Shown: piece after piece, positions 7,827 to 15,501 of the stretch
Layout: every line of letters begins with the position of its first letter
How positions within the stretch are numbered: position 1 is the stretch's first letter
NCBI GenBank assembly: GCA_044370375.1
Contig: JBILVQ010000036.1
Coordinates: forward strand, 1-19,537
DNA: 19,537 bases
Direction: 5' to 3'
Origin: JBILVQ01 sp044370375
GTDB lineage: Bacteria; Bacteroidota; Bacteroidia; UBA4408
Notes under the pieces: model-generated
The model's input: only the letters and a program-made list of their open reading frames with translations
The model's database searches: none
Told to the model about the DNA's origin: nothing
Program-made: the position numbers and the translations under genes

Positions 7827-9682
7827 ACCGTTTTAAATTTTTCGAGGTAAGAAATAATTTCCACGGAGGCATTGTAGGCCTGGTTCATAGCGTCTGGGTT
7901 TCTGGCAGGACTAAAGCGAGCCAATTCACAAACATCCATAAGGTCCATTAATTTTTTTAAATGCTCGGCATCAACTCCCCTATCCAACAAAATACCAGAT
8001 ATTTTTTCACGATTCATTTCGGCTTTTGCAATTTGAAAACCATCACTCAAATAGCCATTTATGGTTTTAAAAATTTCTTCAAAAAATGCCTGATAGTGCT
8101 GTGGCTCGTTCAGTGATGCTGCATGCTTCAGTCGGGCTTTCGCGATGGACTGGGCTTTCCTGCTAAGCAAAACAGAGGTAGCTACAGGATTGTTTTTGCT
8201 CCGATGCAAACTAAAACCAACAAAAGCAGCAACTGCCATCGGTAAAAACAAAAACAGCCAAAACAACACTGAGCCAAAAAAGAGTTGATTACTACAAAAA
8301 TTGCCGGAATCAGATTTTACAAAACGTACATCTTTGCCGAGGATTTTCACCTCCCTTTTGTTTGTTTCATTGCCTACCAAAACCTGTGCCTCATCACCAC
8401 TTCCCTTTTCTATTTCAAAATCAACAGCATTACCATGAATGGTCACGTATTTCTGCAATTCGGGATTAAAATAAGAGAATTGAATTGGCGGCAACGAATA
8501 ATTTCCGGCAGCTCTTGGGATGAATAAATATTCAACCGATTTGGATCCGTTTATTCCTTGGATAGTGACGTTAAACTTTTCTGAAGTTTTTGGATCATAG
8601 GTCTCAAAATCGGGTGGAAATTCGGGCAACGGAAACTCAAGCAAATTTAAATTGCCGGATCCATTCAAGGATAGTGTGAGCGTTGAACTCTCACCGGTTT
8701 TTAACATATTGCGACTTACTTTGGATGAAAAATTAAACTGACCAACTGCACCATTAAAGTCAGCAGGTTTATTTTTCTCAGGCAATGGAAGTACATTTAT
8801 TTTTACCGGTTTGGTCTTCATGGTAACCTTTACGTCCTGCATTCTGGGACCAAAAGCCTGTTCTAGAAAACTATTGCCCCTACTCTTTCCTCTCACCCTA
8901 ACAATAAAATCCATTTCTAGTGGGTCAATGGTCAGGTTTCCGCTCCTTTGCGGTATTAAAACAGATTTCTTTAGCTCGCCAACGTTAAAAATTATACCAT
9001 CCACATTCTCCTCATACAAATCAATATTTCGTTTTTGGTTTGGAATATCCTCAGACCAAAAGCCATTGAGAGCGGGAGTTTTACTTATACCATTATCGAT
9101 AATATTGACCCTGGTATAAACTTTTAATGTTAGCACAAAAGATTCACCTTGATAGACGGTAGATTTGCTGACCGAAGCTTTCAAAAACAAATTGTCGTTG
9201 ATTTCGCGTGTTAAATCATCCTGGCCGGAAGAATGGTTTGATGGTCGCTGAGCGCCTTGTCGTTGGCCCTGGGTTGTTCCTTTGACCACCTCAACGTTTA
9301 AGGATTGAGAAGAATACTTTTTCCCATTGGCGACAATACTGGCAGGACCGATATTGAACTTTCCCTCTTGTTTGGCTGAAACAAAAAAATAGATGGTTAG
9401 GCTTTGTGACATACGTCCATTGTTAGACACAAAATTCACACTTTGGCTTGGTCCTTGAATAATGTTGAAAGACGACAAATCAGGTCCTTTAAAACCAGCA
9501 CCCATGGTGCTTAAAGAATAAATTATCTGAAAGGTTTCACCCACCGCCACTCTGTTTTTATTCAGGGAAGCTGTGAAGGTGACATCTTGTGCGTTCGTCT
9601 GGAATGAACAGAAAACCATGGATAACAAGCACAATACCCTTAGGGGAGCGAAACAAAATTTTAGTTTTTCGGTGAACATCAT
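7823..9682 (-). CDS. batD: BatD: membrane-anchored oxygen-tolerance family protein
   Basis: 619 aa from the ATG at 9682, one nt after the batC stop. The frame extends upstream to a TTG at 9700, but the double ATG at 9682/9679 is the more likely start. Signal peptide to about residue 32 (ending TNAQ before DVTFTAS). A long periplasmic region of repeated beta-sandwich modules carries the BatD signature motifs (VAVGETFQI near the N-terminus, TGESSTLTLSL, and RAAGNYSLPPIQF). A transmembrane helix sits at about 470-492, followed by a cytoplasmic helical tail of about 125 aa. Length and layout fit the BatD (oxygen tolerance) family. It is coupled to batE by a 4-nt overlap. Its role in the Bat complex is inferred from the family and operon; no catalytic motif is visible. 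Confidence 0.92.
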   Translation of the reverse strand: MMFTEKLKFCFAPLRVLCLLSMVFCSFQTNAQDVTFTASLNKNRVAVGETFQIIYSLSTMGAGFKGPDLSSFNIIQGPSQSVNFVSNNGRMSQSLTIYFFVSAKQEGKFNIGPASIVANGKKYSSQSLNVEVVKGTTQGQRQGAQRPSNHSSGQDDLTREINDNLFLKASVSKSTVYQGESFVLTLKVYTRVNIIDNGISKTPALNGFWSEDIPNQKRNIDLYEENVDGIIFNVGELKKSVLIPQRSGNLTIDPLEMDFIVRVRGKSRGNSFLEQAFGPRMQDVKVTMKTKPVKINVLPLPEKNKPADFNGAVGQFNFSSKVSRNMLKTGESSTLTLSLNGSGNLNLLEFPLPEFPPDFETYDPKTSEKFNVTIQGINGSKSVEYLFIPRAAGNYSLPPIQFSYFNPELQKYVTIHGNAVDFEIEKGSGDEAQVLVGNETNKREVKILGKDVRFVKSDSGNFCSNQLFFGSVLFWLFLFLPMAVAAFVGFSLHRSKNNPVATSVLLSRKAQSIAKARLKHAASLNEPQHYQAFFEEIFKTINGYLSDGFQIAKAEMNREKISGILLDRGVDAEHLKKLMDLMDVCELARFSPARNPDAMNQAYNASVEIISYLEKFKTV

Positions 9683-9683
9683 T

Positions 9684-10457
9684 TTACCAATCTTTATCAA
9701 TATTTGCTTTGGCCTTTGCTCCTGATTTTTTCTTTTGCATTTTCTTGTGCAAATCTTTCTCCTGCTTATTCATGGCGTTCAATAAGCGAGCGGCATCCTC
9801 TTTCGAAATCTCCTGCTTCTTTTTGTTCTTGTTGTCTTTTGAATTTTGGGCCTCTTTATTTTGTTCCCCTTTGTCCTTATTTTGTTTTTGGTCTTTACCT
9901 CCTTCCTGCTTCTGCTTATTTTCCTTATTCTCCTTCTTTTGGTTCTTGTCGTTCTTATCGTTTTTTTGCTGTTCTTTTTTCTGCTGTTCTTTTCTCATCA
10001 TGGCTTTTGCGTATGCCAGGTTATAGCGAGACTGTTCATCGGCAGGATTCAATTTCAGGGCATCGGAAAAAGCCTTTGCTGATTCGGGATATTTTTTCTG
10101 ACTAAGCAGTGAATTTCCTAAATTGTGGAGCGAAGAAGATTTCAATTTCCTGTCCTTGGTATTTTCTGCTATTCGTTTGAATTGTTCGGCTGCTTCTTCA
10201 AACTTTCCGCTCATGTAATCGGCATCGGCTGCATTAAACATGGCTTTTTCAGATTTAGAGTCCTTTTTCAGCGCTTGCTGATAGGCTTGTTTGGCCTTTT
10301 CATACTCTTTTGCCTTGTAATGATCATTCCCTGAGCGAATGGACTGATTAGGATGTTGTGCTAAAACATTAGTACAATGTACAAATACCACTAAAAGCCC
10401 TAGAATTAACCTATTCAGGAGCAAGTAAAATCGGGGGGAGGCAAAAAATACTGGCAT
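9684..10457 (-). CDS. batC: BatC: periplasmic TPR protein with a charged low-complexity tail
   Basis: 257 aa from an ATG at 10457 that shares one base with the batB stop (TAATG); an upstream in-frame TTG at 10490 is less likely. Signal peptide about 1-34 (ending LAQ before HPNQS). TPR repeats occupy about 41-150 (SGNDHYKAKEYEKAKQAYQ, ADYMSGKFEEAAEQFKR, LGNSLLSQKKYPESAKAF, LKLNPADEQSRYNLAYA). Residues about 155-217 are almost only Lys, Gln, Asn, Glu and Asp. A short terminal segment (about 218-247: ISKEDAARLLNAM, QEKDLHKKM) resembles the conserved end of BatC proteins. TPR proteins are scaffolds, so it probably organises BatA/BatB/BatD at the periplasmic side. The Lys/Asn-rich linker matches its A-rich coding strand and need not indicate transfer. 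Confidence 0.9.
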   Translation of the reverse strand: MPVFFASPRFYLLLNRLILGLLVVFVHCTNVLAQHPNQSIRSGNDHYKAKEYEKAKQAYQQALKKDSKSEKAMFNAADADYMSGKFEEAAEQFKRIAENTKDRKLKSSSLHNLGNSLLSQKKYPESAKAFSDALKLNPADEQSRYNLAYAKAMMRKEQQKKEQQKNDKNDKNQKKENKENKQKQEGGKDQKQNKDKGEQNKEAQNSKDNKNKKKQEISKEDAARLLNAMNKQEKDLHKKMQKKKSGAKAKANIDKDW

Positions 10458-11488
10458 TAGGAAGTACTTTGGGTTAGTTTTCTCCACCAATCGGATTGTT
10501 TCTCTGAAATTAATCTTTCAAGAATAAAACAAATTAGAGACCCGAAAATAAAGTATTGAAAGCGGCTCTCGTAATCTGTAAATTTTTTCGTGCCAAGGTC
10601 GGCTTTTTGCATATTCTCTAACTGATCTAATACCCTGTCGAGGCCGATTTGGCTTGAGGAGGCTTTCACAAAAATTCCTTTTCCGGCAGCAGCTACCTCT
10701 TGAAGCAGATCAACATTTAATTTAGTAACGACATTGTTGCCTTCCTTATCTGTTCGGTAGCCTTGCATCCTACCGTTGTTAATGAAAGGAATCGGAACGC
10801 CCTCTTCGGAACCAAGTCCAATGGTATGAACCAGCATACCTTTTGAAACTGCTTCGGCCGCAAACTCCTGAGGATTGTCTTCATGGTTTTCACCATCAGA
10901 AATAACAACAATCGACTTACCGGCTTTTGATTTCGGATCAAAGGAAGCCATTGCCAATTCAATGGCCGACCCGATGGCAGTTCCTTGTGTGCCGATCATA
11001 TCCGTTTCAATGTTTTCGAGAAATAGTTTTGCAGTAGCGTAATCTGCAGTTAGGGGAAGTTGCACATAACTTTCACCGGCAAAAACAATGAGACCGATTC
11101 TGTCGTCTTTCAGCCGATTAATCATTTGTGCAATGGAGCGCTTAGCCGCAGACAAACGATTGGGAGAAAAATCCTGGGCCAACATGCTGTTTGAAACATC
11201 CAAACAAACAATAATTTCGGTTCCCTGTCTCTTTACCTCTTCCATTCTGGAACCAAATTGAGGATTCGCAATGGCAAGAACAAGAAAAGCAAAACCGGCA
11301 AACCAAAGAAAGTACTTCAAGAAGGTTCTGACCGGACTCCACAGGGGCATTAAATTTTCTATTAAATGGGCATCAGCTAGCAATTGAATCGATTTTTTCT
11401 TCCACATAAAGTAGTATATGAAAAGTACCAACATGGGTACAATGAGCAGCAATGCATAGAGCCATATTTTCTCTTCAAATCTAAACAT
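10457..11488 (-). CDS. batB: BatB: membrane-anchored von Willebrand factor A protein
   Basis: 343 aa from the ATG at 11488, sharing one base with the batA stop (TGATG). Two N-terminal transmembrane helices (about 8-28 and 57-75), then a vWA domain (about 90-290) and a C-terminal hydrophobic segment (YFIFGSLICFILERL). The metal-ion-dependent adhesion site looks intact: DVSNS at Asp97-Ser101, a threonine in QLPLTADY, and an aspartate in VISDGENHED. MIDAS vWA domains bind Mg2+ or Ca2+ and mediate protein-protein contacts; with MoxR ATPases they form chaperone-like systems. N-terminal helices, MIDAS and the position after batA fit BatB, the second of two paralogous vWA proteins here. Partners are inferred from the operon. 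Confidence 0.93.
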   Translation of the reverse strand: MFRFEEKIWLYALLLIVPMLVLFIYYFMWKKKSIQLLADAHLIENLMPLWSPVRTFLKYFLWFAGFAFLVLAIANPQFGSRMEEVKRQGTEIIVCLDVSNSMLAQDFSPNRLSAAKRSIAQMINRLKDDRIGLIVFAGESYVQLPLTADYATAKLFLENIETDMIGTQGTAIGSAIELAMASFDPKSKAGKSIVVISDGENHEDNPQEFAAEAVSKGMLVHTIGLGSEEGVPIPFINNGRMQGYRTDKEGNNVVTKLNVDLLQEVAAAGKGIFVKASSSQIGLDRVLDQLENMQKADLGTKKFTDYESRFQYFIFGSLICFILERLISEKQSDWWRKLTQSTS

Positions 11489-12495
11489 CACAAAAGAGGG
11501 GTTGCAGATTTAAAAACACTCAAGCGTAACAAAAAATCAATCAAGAGCAAAGCGGCAGCGAATAAAGCAAGAGGACGAAAAAGCTCAGTTCTTTTTGAGT
11601 ATTGCTTTTCTTCTACAATTGTTTTTTCCATTTTGTCTATTTCCGCATAAATTTTCTTTAAAGAATTGTTGTTGGTTGCTCGAAAATACTTTCCCCCGGT
11701 GAGGGAGGCAATTTGGTTAAGAACCTTTTCATCAATTTCAACCTTTACATAATCGTAGATATATTCACCATTGGGATAAACACGAACAGGCGCATAGGCG
11801 GATCCTCTGGAACCAACGCCAATGGTGTAAACCCTGATGTTGTAAGGCTTGGCCAATTCTGCGGCCAATAAGGGGGAAACAGCTCCTGCATTGTTTACGC
11901 CATCGGTTAATAAAATTACCACTTTGCTTTTGGCTTTACTATCTTTCAAACGGTTGATGGCAGAAGCCAGCCCCATTCCAATGGCCGTTCCATCCTCAAG
12001 CACACCGGTTCTTACTTGAGAAAATAAATTTACGAGCACAGAATGATCAGACGTTAAGGGGCACTGGGTAAAACTTTCACCACTAAAAATAACCAAACCA
12101 AGACGGTCATCCGGTCTGTTTGCGATAAAATCAGTTGCCACATTTTTAGCAGCTTCCAGGCGGTTTGGTTTAAGATCTTTCGCCAGCATACTAGCCGAAA
12201 CATCTATACCCATCATTATATCAATTCCTTCGGTATGCAAATCCTGCCAACTACTTTTTGATTGAGGCCGGGCAAGGGAAACCACTAACAAGGAAAAAGC
12301 CAGCATTCTTAAAACAAAAGGAAGATGCCTTAGTCGAACTTTCCACGAAAGCTTGCTATGAAAGAAACCCGAGAGCGAAGGAAGCTGCACGAGTGGTTTT
12401 CTTTTGATCGCATTGAAAACATAAATTGCGGTAAACAAAAGAATCAGCCATAGGCCATGCAGGAATAGTGGATAGGCGAACAGAACGTCACGCAT
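11488..12495 (-). CDS. batA: BatA: membrane-anchored von Willebrand factor A protein
   Basis: 335 aa from the ATG at 12495, which overlaps the preceding gene by 8 nt; an in-frame TTG at 12501 is the alternative. Helices at about 8-30 and 58-76 precede a vWA domain (about 88-290), and another hydrophobic helix lies near the C-terminus (ALFAAALLLIDFLL). MIDAS residues are present: DVSAS at Asp98-Ser102, the threonine of QCPLTSDH, and LLTDGVNN. The segment after the MIDAS (MLAKDLKPNRLEAAK) is nearly the same as in BatB (MLAQDFSPNRLSAAK), so the two are tandem paralogues. Known MoxR-vWA pairs suggest metal-dependent binding of a client or partner controlled by the ATPase encoded upstream. The exact function of BatA is not established. 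Confidence 0.93.
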   Translation of the reverse strand: MRDVLFAYPLFLHGLWLILLFTAIYVFNAIKRKPLVQLPSLSGFFHSKLSWKVRLRHLPFVLRMLAFSLLVVSLARPQSKSSWQDLHTEGIDIMMGIDVSASMLAKDLKPNRLEAAKNVATDFIANRPDDRLGLVIFSGESFTQCPLTSDHSVLVNLFSQVRTGVLEDGTAIGMGLASAINRLKDSKAKSKVVILLTDGVNNAGAVSPLLAAELAKPYNIRVYTIGVGSRGSAYAPVRVYPNGEYIYDYVKVEIDEKVLNQIASLTGGKYFRATNNNSLKKIYAEIDKMEKTIVEEKQYSKRTELFRPLALFAAALLLIDFLLRLSVFKSATPLL

Positions 12496-13459
12496 GGCCA
12501 ACCTCCTTTATCGTATCCACTGAACCGGTATCCTTGGTCTGATGAACAAATTCCATGATAGAACTCCAACAGAATTCATGCTCCCCTGCCATTGGATTGG
12601 CTTTGGCAAACTTCACCAAATCAGAAATTCGGAGTGATTCAATGAATGCGGAAGATTCCCTTGCGCCAATTTGTAAACCTGAAAGGCTAAAAATAATTTC
12701 ATCCGTTGTTTTTTCAGGGGCATGAAATCCAAAACGATTAAACAAATATTGGCGTGCGATTTCGGAGAGCAAAACATGATACAATTTAATGTTCCCTTTT
12801 TGCCATAATTGTTGCTCCTTCAAATCCTGAAGAGCCTTGATAGCAATAACATGGGCAGGAATCACCGGTTCTGTAACAACAAATGTTTTTTGGGTTGCGG
12901 GCTTTCTTTTTCTCCACCAATAAATGAAGGCCATGAGCGCTAACAAAATAGCAGACGCAATAGAAATCTCACGGTAAATTTCGGCAATCGTCCATGGAGC
13001 GTCTAAGGGTTGTTTAATGGCTTTAAAGGCGGCAGCCGTGTCAACGGCAACGGTTTTAACGGTTAGCAAAGTAGCAGGGGATTCCCATGAAGAATCACCA
13101 TTGACGGTAAATCGAAAAGGTGGAATGGGAAAAAAACCTGAGTCAAAAGCAGTCACGATATAGGATCTAGAAATCTTCCAACTTGTATTTTGGTTTACTT
13201 GTTGGGTATCAATTTTTCCAAGGGAAACCACTTCAACAGAGGGTGCAATAGAATCACCAATAACAGGGAACTGAATCTTTGCACCAGCAGGCACAATCAG
13301 AGAAAAATCAAGAGAGGTTTGTTCCCCAATTCTAATTTCCTTTTTTTTCAGGTCGGCATTCACCACATTTTGGGCATGCGACAAATCCGCAAAAAGAAGT
13401 ATTGCGAAAGCAGAAATAAGCAGAAAAAAACAGGACTTCAAACTAGCAACTGATTTCAT
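12488..13459 (-). CDS. Short BatD-like membrane protein of the Bat operon (DUF4381-like tail)
   Basis: 323 aa from the ATG at 13459. Signal peptide about 1-30 (ending SHAQ before NVVNADL), one beta-rich periplasmic domain (about 31-140, with KKKEIRIGEQTSLDFSL and SGFFPIPPFRF), a transmembrane helix (about 165-182), and a cytoplasmic helical region of about 140 aa (ALQDLKEQQLWQKG, IARQYLFNRFGF, LRISDLVKFAKANP). The layout is BatD in miniature: one sandwich module instead of several, a single helix and a helical tail. The FFPIPPFRF segment parallels NYSLPPIQF in BatD, and the tail resembles DUF4381-type proteins found beside vWA genes. It overlaps the DUF58 gene by 4 nt and batA by 8 nt. Often annotated hypothetical. 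I infer a partner of BatA/BatB rather than a separate activity. Confidence 0.75.
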   Translation of the reverse strand: MKSVASLKSCFFLLISAFAILLFADLSHAQNVVNADLKKKEIRIGEQTSLDFSLIVPAGAKIQFPVIGDSIAPSVEVVSLGKIDTQQVNQNTSWKISRSYIVTAFDSGFFPIPPFRFTVNGDSSWESPATLLTVKTVAVDTAAAFKAIKQPLDAPWTIAEIYREISIASAILLALMAFIYWWRKRKPATQKTFVVTEPVIPAHVIAIKALQDLKEQQLWQKGNIKLYHVLLSEIARQYLFNRFGFHAPEKTTDEIIFSLSGLQIGARESSAFIESLRISDLVKFAKANPMAGEHEFCWSSIMEFVHQTKDTGSVDTIKEVGHA

Positions 13460-14334
13460 TTTTTTTCTCTCATTTTGAACAAATTCAACAATGGTCTAAC
13501 GTAGGGTTCACCTGTTTGAAGATTGGTAAAATCAACGCCAGACTTTCTGAATAAGGCGGTCAGATCATCCCTTCTTCGGAGGGCATTGCCTTTATAGTTT
13601 AGGCGAACGGCAGCGCTGGAGGTATCCACCCATTGTGTACGTCCGGTTTCAGCATCTGCAAAACAAACCAGTCCGATGTTAGGAATTTCATTTTCACGTT
13701 GATCGAAAATATTGAGGGCAATAAGGTCATGCTTTCTTGCGGCTATCTTTAGCGGTTTTTGAAAATCGCTATCAAAAAAATCGCTAATTAAAAATGCTGT
13801 ACAGCGCTTTTTAATCATGTTTGTAAAATACTGCAATGCCACAGAAACATTGGTGCCTTTTTCTTTGGGATTAAAATCTAAAAGTTCACGAATGATTCGC
13901 AGGATGTGTGATTTGCCTTTTTTGGGAGGAATGAATTTTTCGATAACGGAGGAAAAAAATATTACACCGATTTTATCATTATTTTGCAGGGCACTGAATG
14001 CGATTACGGCACACAATTCTGCCACCAACTCCATTTTTAGCTGGCTCTTGGTGCCAAACAATTCTGATGCACTCACATCCACCAACAGCATCACCGTGAG
14101 CTCACGCTCCTCCTCAAAAACCTTTACAAAGGGATGGTTGAATCGGGCAGTAACATTCCAATCAATGGAGCGTACATCATCTCCGGGCATATACTCTCTC
14201 ACTTCAGAGAAAGCCATACCTCTGCCTTTAAAAGCACTATGGTATTCTCCGGAGAAAATCTGATTGGATAATCCCCGAGATTTGATTTCAATTTTTCTGA
14301 CCTTTTTCAGCAGATCTGAAGTGGAAGATTTCAT
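13456..14334 (-). CDS. DUF58 family protein (vWA-like), partner of MoxR
   Basis: 292 aa from the ATG at 14334 (an in-frame TTG at 14343 is possible), 16 nt after the moxR stop. The DUF58 core is clear: the segment at about 36-70 with GRGMAFSEVREYMPGDD and SIDWNVTAR, then a vWA-like strand LLVDVSAS (Asp86, Ser88, Ser90) that keeps the DxSxS pattern, and a later FLISDFFDSDF. No signal peptide or transmembrane helix is seen, so it is probably cytoplasmic. DUF58 genes directly follow moxR in many bacteria and their products are thought to work with the AAA+ ATPase; the biochemical task is not defined. Its stop overlaps the next ATG by 4 nt. Confidence 0.92.
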   Translation of the reverse strand: MKSSTSDLLKKVRKIEIKSRGLSNQIFSGEYHSAFKGRGMAFSEVREYMPGDDVRSIDWNVTARFNHPFVKVFEEERELTVMLLVDVSASELFGTKSQLKMELVAELCAVIAFSALQNNDKIGVIFFSSVIEKFIPPKKGKSHILRIIRELLDFNPKEKGTNVSVALQYFTNMIKKRCTAFLISDFFDSDFQKPLKIAARKHDLIALNIFDQRENEIPNIGLVCFADAETGRTQWVDTSSAAVRLNYKGNALRRRDDLTALFRKSGVDFTNLQTGEPYVRPLLNLFKMREKK

Positions 14335-14350
14335 TTTTTGCAAAAAAAAA

Positions 14351-15352
14351 TCAAGGCACCTCTACAACATTAATGATTTCAGAAATAACAGATTCAACAG
14401 AAATATTTTCCGCCTCTGCTTCGTAGGTTAAACCAACCCGGTGGCGCAAAACATCGTGGCAAATGGCACGCACATCTTCAGGCACCACATAACCTCTTCT
14501 TTTAATGAAGGCATACGCTTTTGCAGCTAGTGCAAGATTGATGCTGGCACGCGGAGAAGCGCCAAAAGAAATCAGCGATTGGAATTTTCCCAAACGGTAA
14601 TCGGAAGGAAATCTTGTAGCAAAAACGATATCCACAATGTACTGCTCAATTTTTTCATCCATGTAAACCTCTCTCACCAATTTACGGGCATTGAGGATAT
14701 CTTCGGGACGAATAATTTTGTTTACCACCTGTGGTATTTGTGCAAGATTTTGACGAATAATTTTTTTCTCTTCTTCTTTGGAAGGATAGCCAATCATAAC
14801 CTTGAGCATAAAACGATCGACCTGTGCTTCTGGCAAGGGATAAGTACCTTCTTGCTCAATTGGGTTTTGGGTTGCCAGAACAAGAAATGGTTCGGGCAAT
14901 GAAAAAGTTTGATCACCAATGGTTACCTGTTTTTCCTGCATCGCTTCCAATAAGGCTGATTGCACTTTTGCAGGGGCACGATTAATTTCATCGGCCAAAA
15001 TAAAATTAGCAAACACAGGCCCTTTCCGAATGGTGAACTCCTCTTTTTTTTGGTTATAAATCATTGTCCCGATTAAATCTGCAGGAAGTAAATCAGGCGT
15101 AAACTGAATACGAGAAAATTGGGCCTGAATAGCTGAAGAAAGCGATTTAATCGCCAAGGTTTTGGCCAGGCCAGGCACACCTTCCAGCAGAATATGTCCG
15201 TTGGTCAGCAATCCAATCAACAATCTGTCAATCATAAACTTCTGACCTACAATAACCTTGTCCATTTCAAGATTGATCAGGTCGATGAAAGAACTCTCTC
15301 TCTGAATCCTTTCATTGAGCTCTCTAATATCGGCAACAGGAGTTAATTCCAT
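14351..15352 (-). CDS. moxR: MoxR-family AAA+ ATPase
   Basis: 333 aa from the ATG at 15352. Motifs in order: Walker A GVPGLAKT (58-65), Walker B ILADEINR (118-125), sensor 1 ATQNP (160-164), arginine-finger region PEAQVDRF (174-181), and a C-terminal lid domain with GASPRASINLALAAKAYA. The length is normal for MoxR. These cytoplasmic ATPases form hexamers and act as chaperone-like machines with vWA proteins, here probably the DUF58 protein, BatA and BatB. It is the first gene of an eight-gene minus-strand operon ending with batE at 7062; a Bacteroidota-type -7 box lies about 20 nt upstream. Confidence 0.96.
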   Translation of the reverse strand: MELTPVADIRELNERIQRESSFIDLINLEMDKVIVGQKFMIDRLLIGLLTNGHILLEGVPGLAKTLAIKSLSSAIQAQFSRIQFTPDLLPADLIGTMIYNQKKEEFTIRKGPVFANFILADEINRAPAKVQSALLEAMQEKQVTIGDQTFSLPEPFLVLATQNPIEQEGTYPLPEAQVDRFMLKVMIGYPSKEEEKKIIRQNLAQIPQVVNKIIRPEDILNARKLVREVYMDEKIEQYIVDIVFATRFPSDYRLGKFQSLISFGASPRASINLALAAKAYAFIKRRGYVVPEDVRAICHDVLRHRVGLTYEAEAENISVESVISEIINVVEVP

Positions 15353-15372
15353 TGAAATTTTATTTAGGGATA

Positions 15373-15380
15373 CAAAAATA
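15373..15380 (-). promoter_or_regulatory. Putative -7 box of the moxR-bat operon promoter
   Basis: The minus strand reads TATTTTTG at 15380-15373, a full match to TAnnTTTG, the Bacteroidota -7 consensus. A start about 6 nt downstream would leave a leader of roughly 15 nt before the moxR ATG. No clear -33 TTTG was found at the usual distance; the nearest is a TTTT 23 nt upstream. No regulator site was recognised. Confidence 0.35.
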
Positions 15381-15438
15381 CCACGATGTAAAGAGCAGCC
15401 TACTAAAAGCCTGTTAAATTATGTTAATCAAAACATTC

Positions 15439-15475
15439 TGAAAACCTTATCCACCAAGGGATTCAGCGGTTTTCA
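15439..15475 (-). terminator. Putative terminator of the DUF2279 gene
   Basis: An 8-bp perfect inverted repeat (TGAAAACC at 15439-15446, GGTTTTCA at 15468-15475) encloses a 21-nt interior that can pair further (ATCC with GGGAT). It begins 26 nt after the DUF2279 stop on the minus strand and is followed by GAATGTTTTGATT, a weak T-tract. It would insulate the moxR promoter from read-through. Confidence 0.4.
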
Positions 15476-15501
15476 AAGTTCAGAAAAAGAGATAAAAAAA
15501 G

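Noticed and set aside
9704..10105. Phe/Ser/Leu-rich plus-strand frames opposite batC
   Set aside because: Their membrane-protein look comes from reading the complement of the A-rich Lys/Gln/Asn codons of the BatC linker.
13817..14263. 148-codon plus-strand frame opposite the DUF58 gene
   Set aside because: The DUF58 frame has all family motifs here; the complement has no recognisable domain.
7062..15352. Reading the MoxR/vWA cluster as a defence system or MoxR-vWA ternary system of new type
   Set aside because: Gene order and domain layout match the known Bacteroidota Bat operon throughout, with no nuclease, toxin or phage-related gene nearby.
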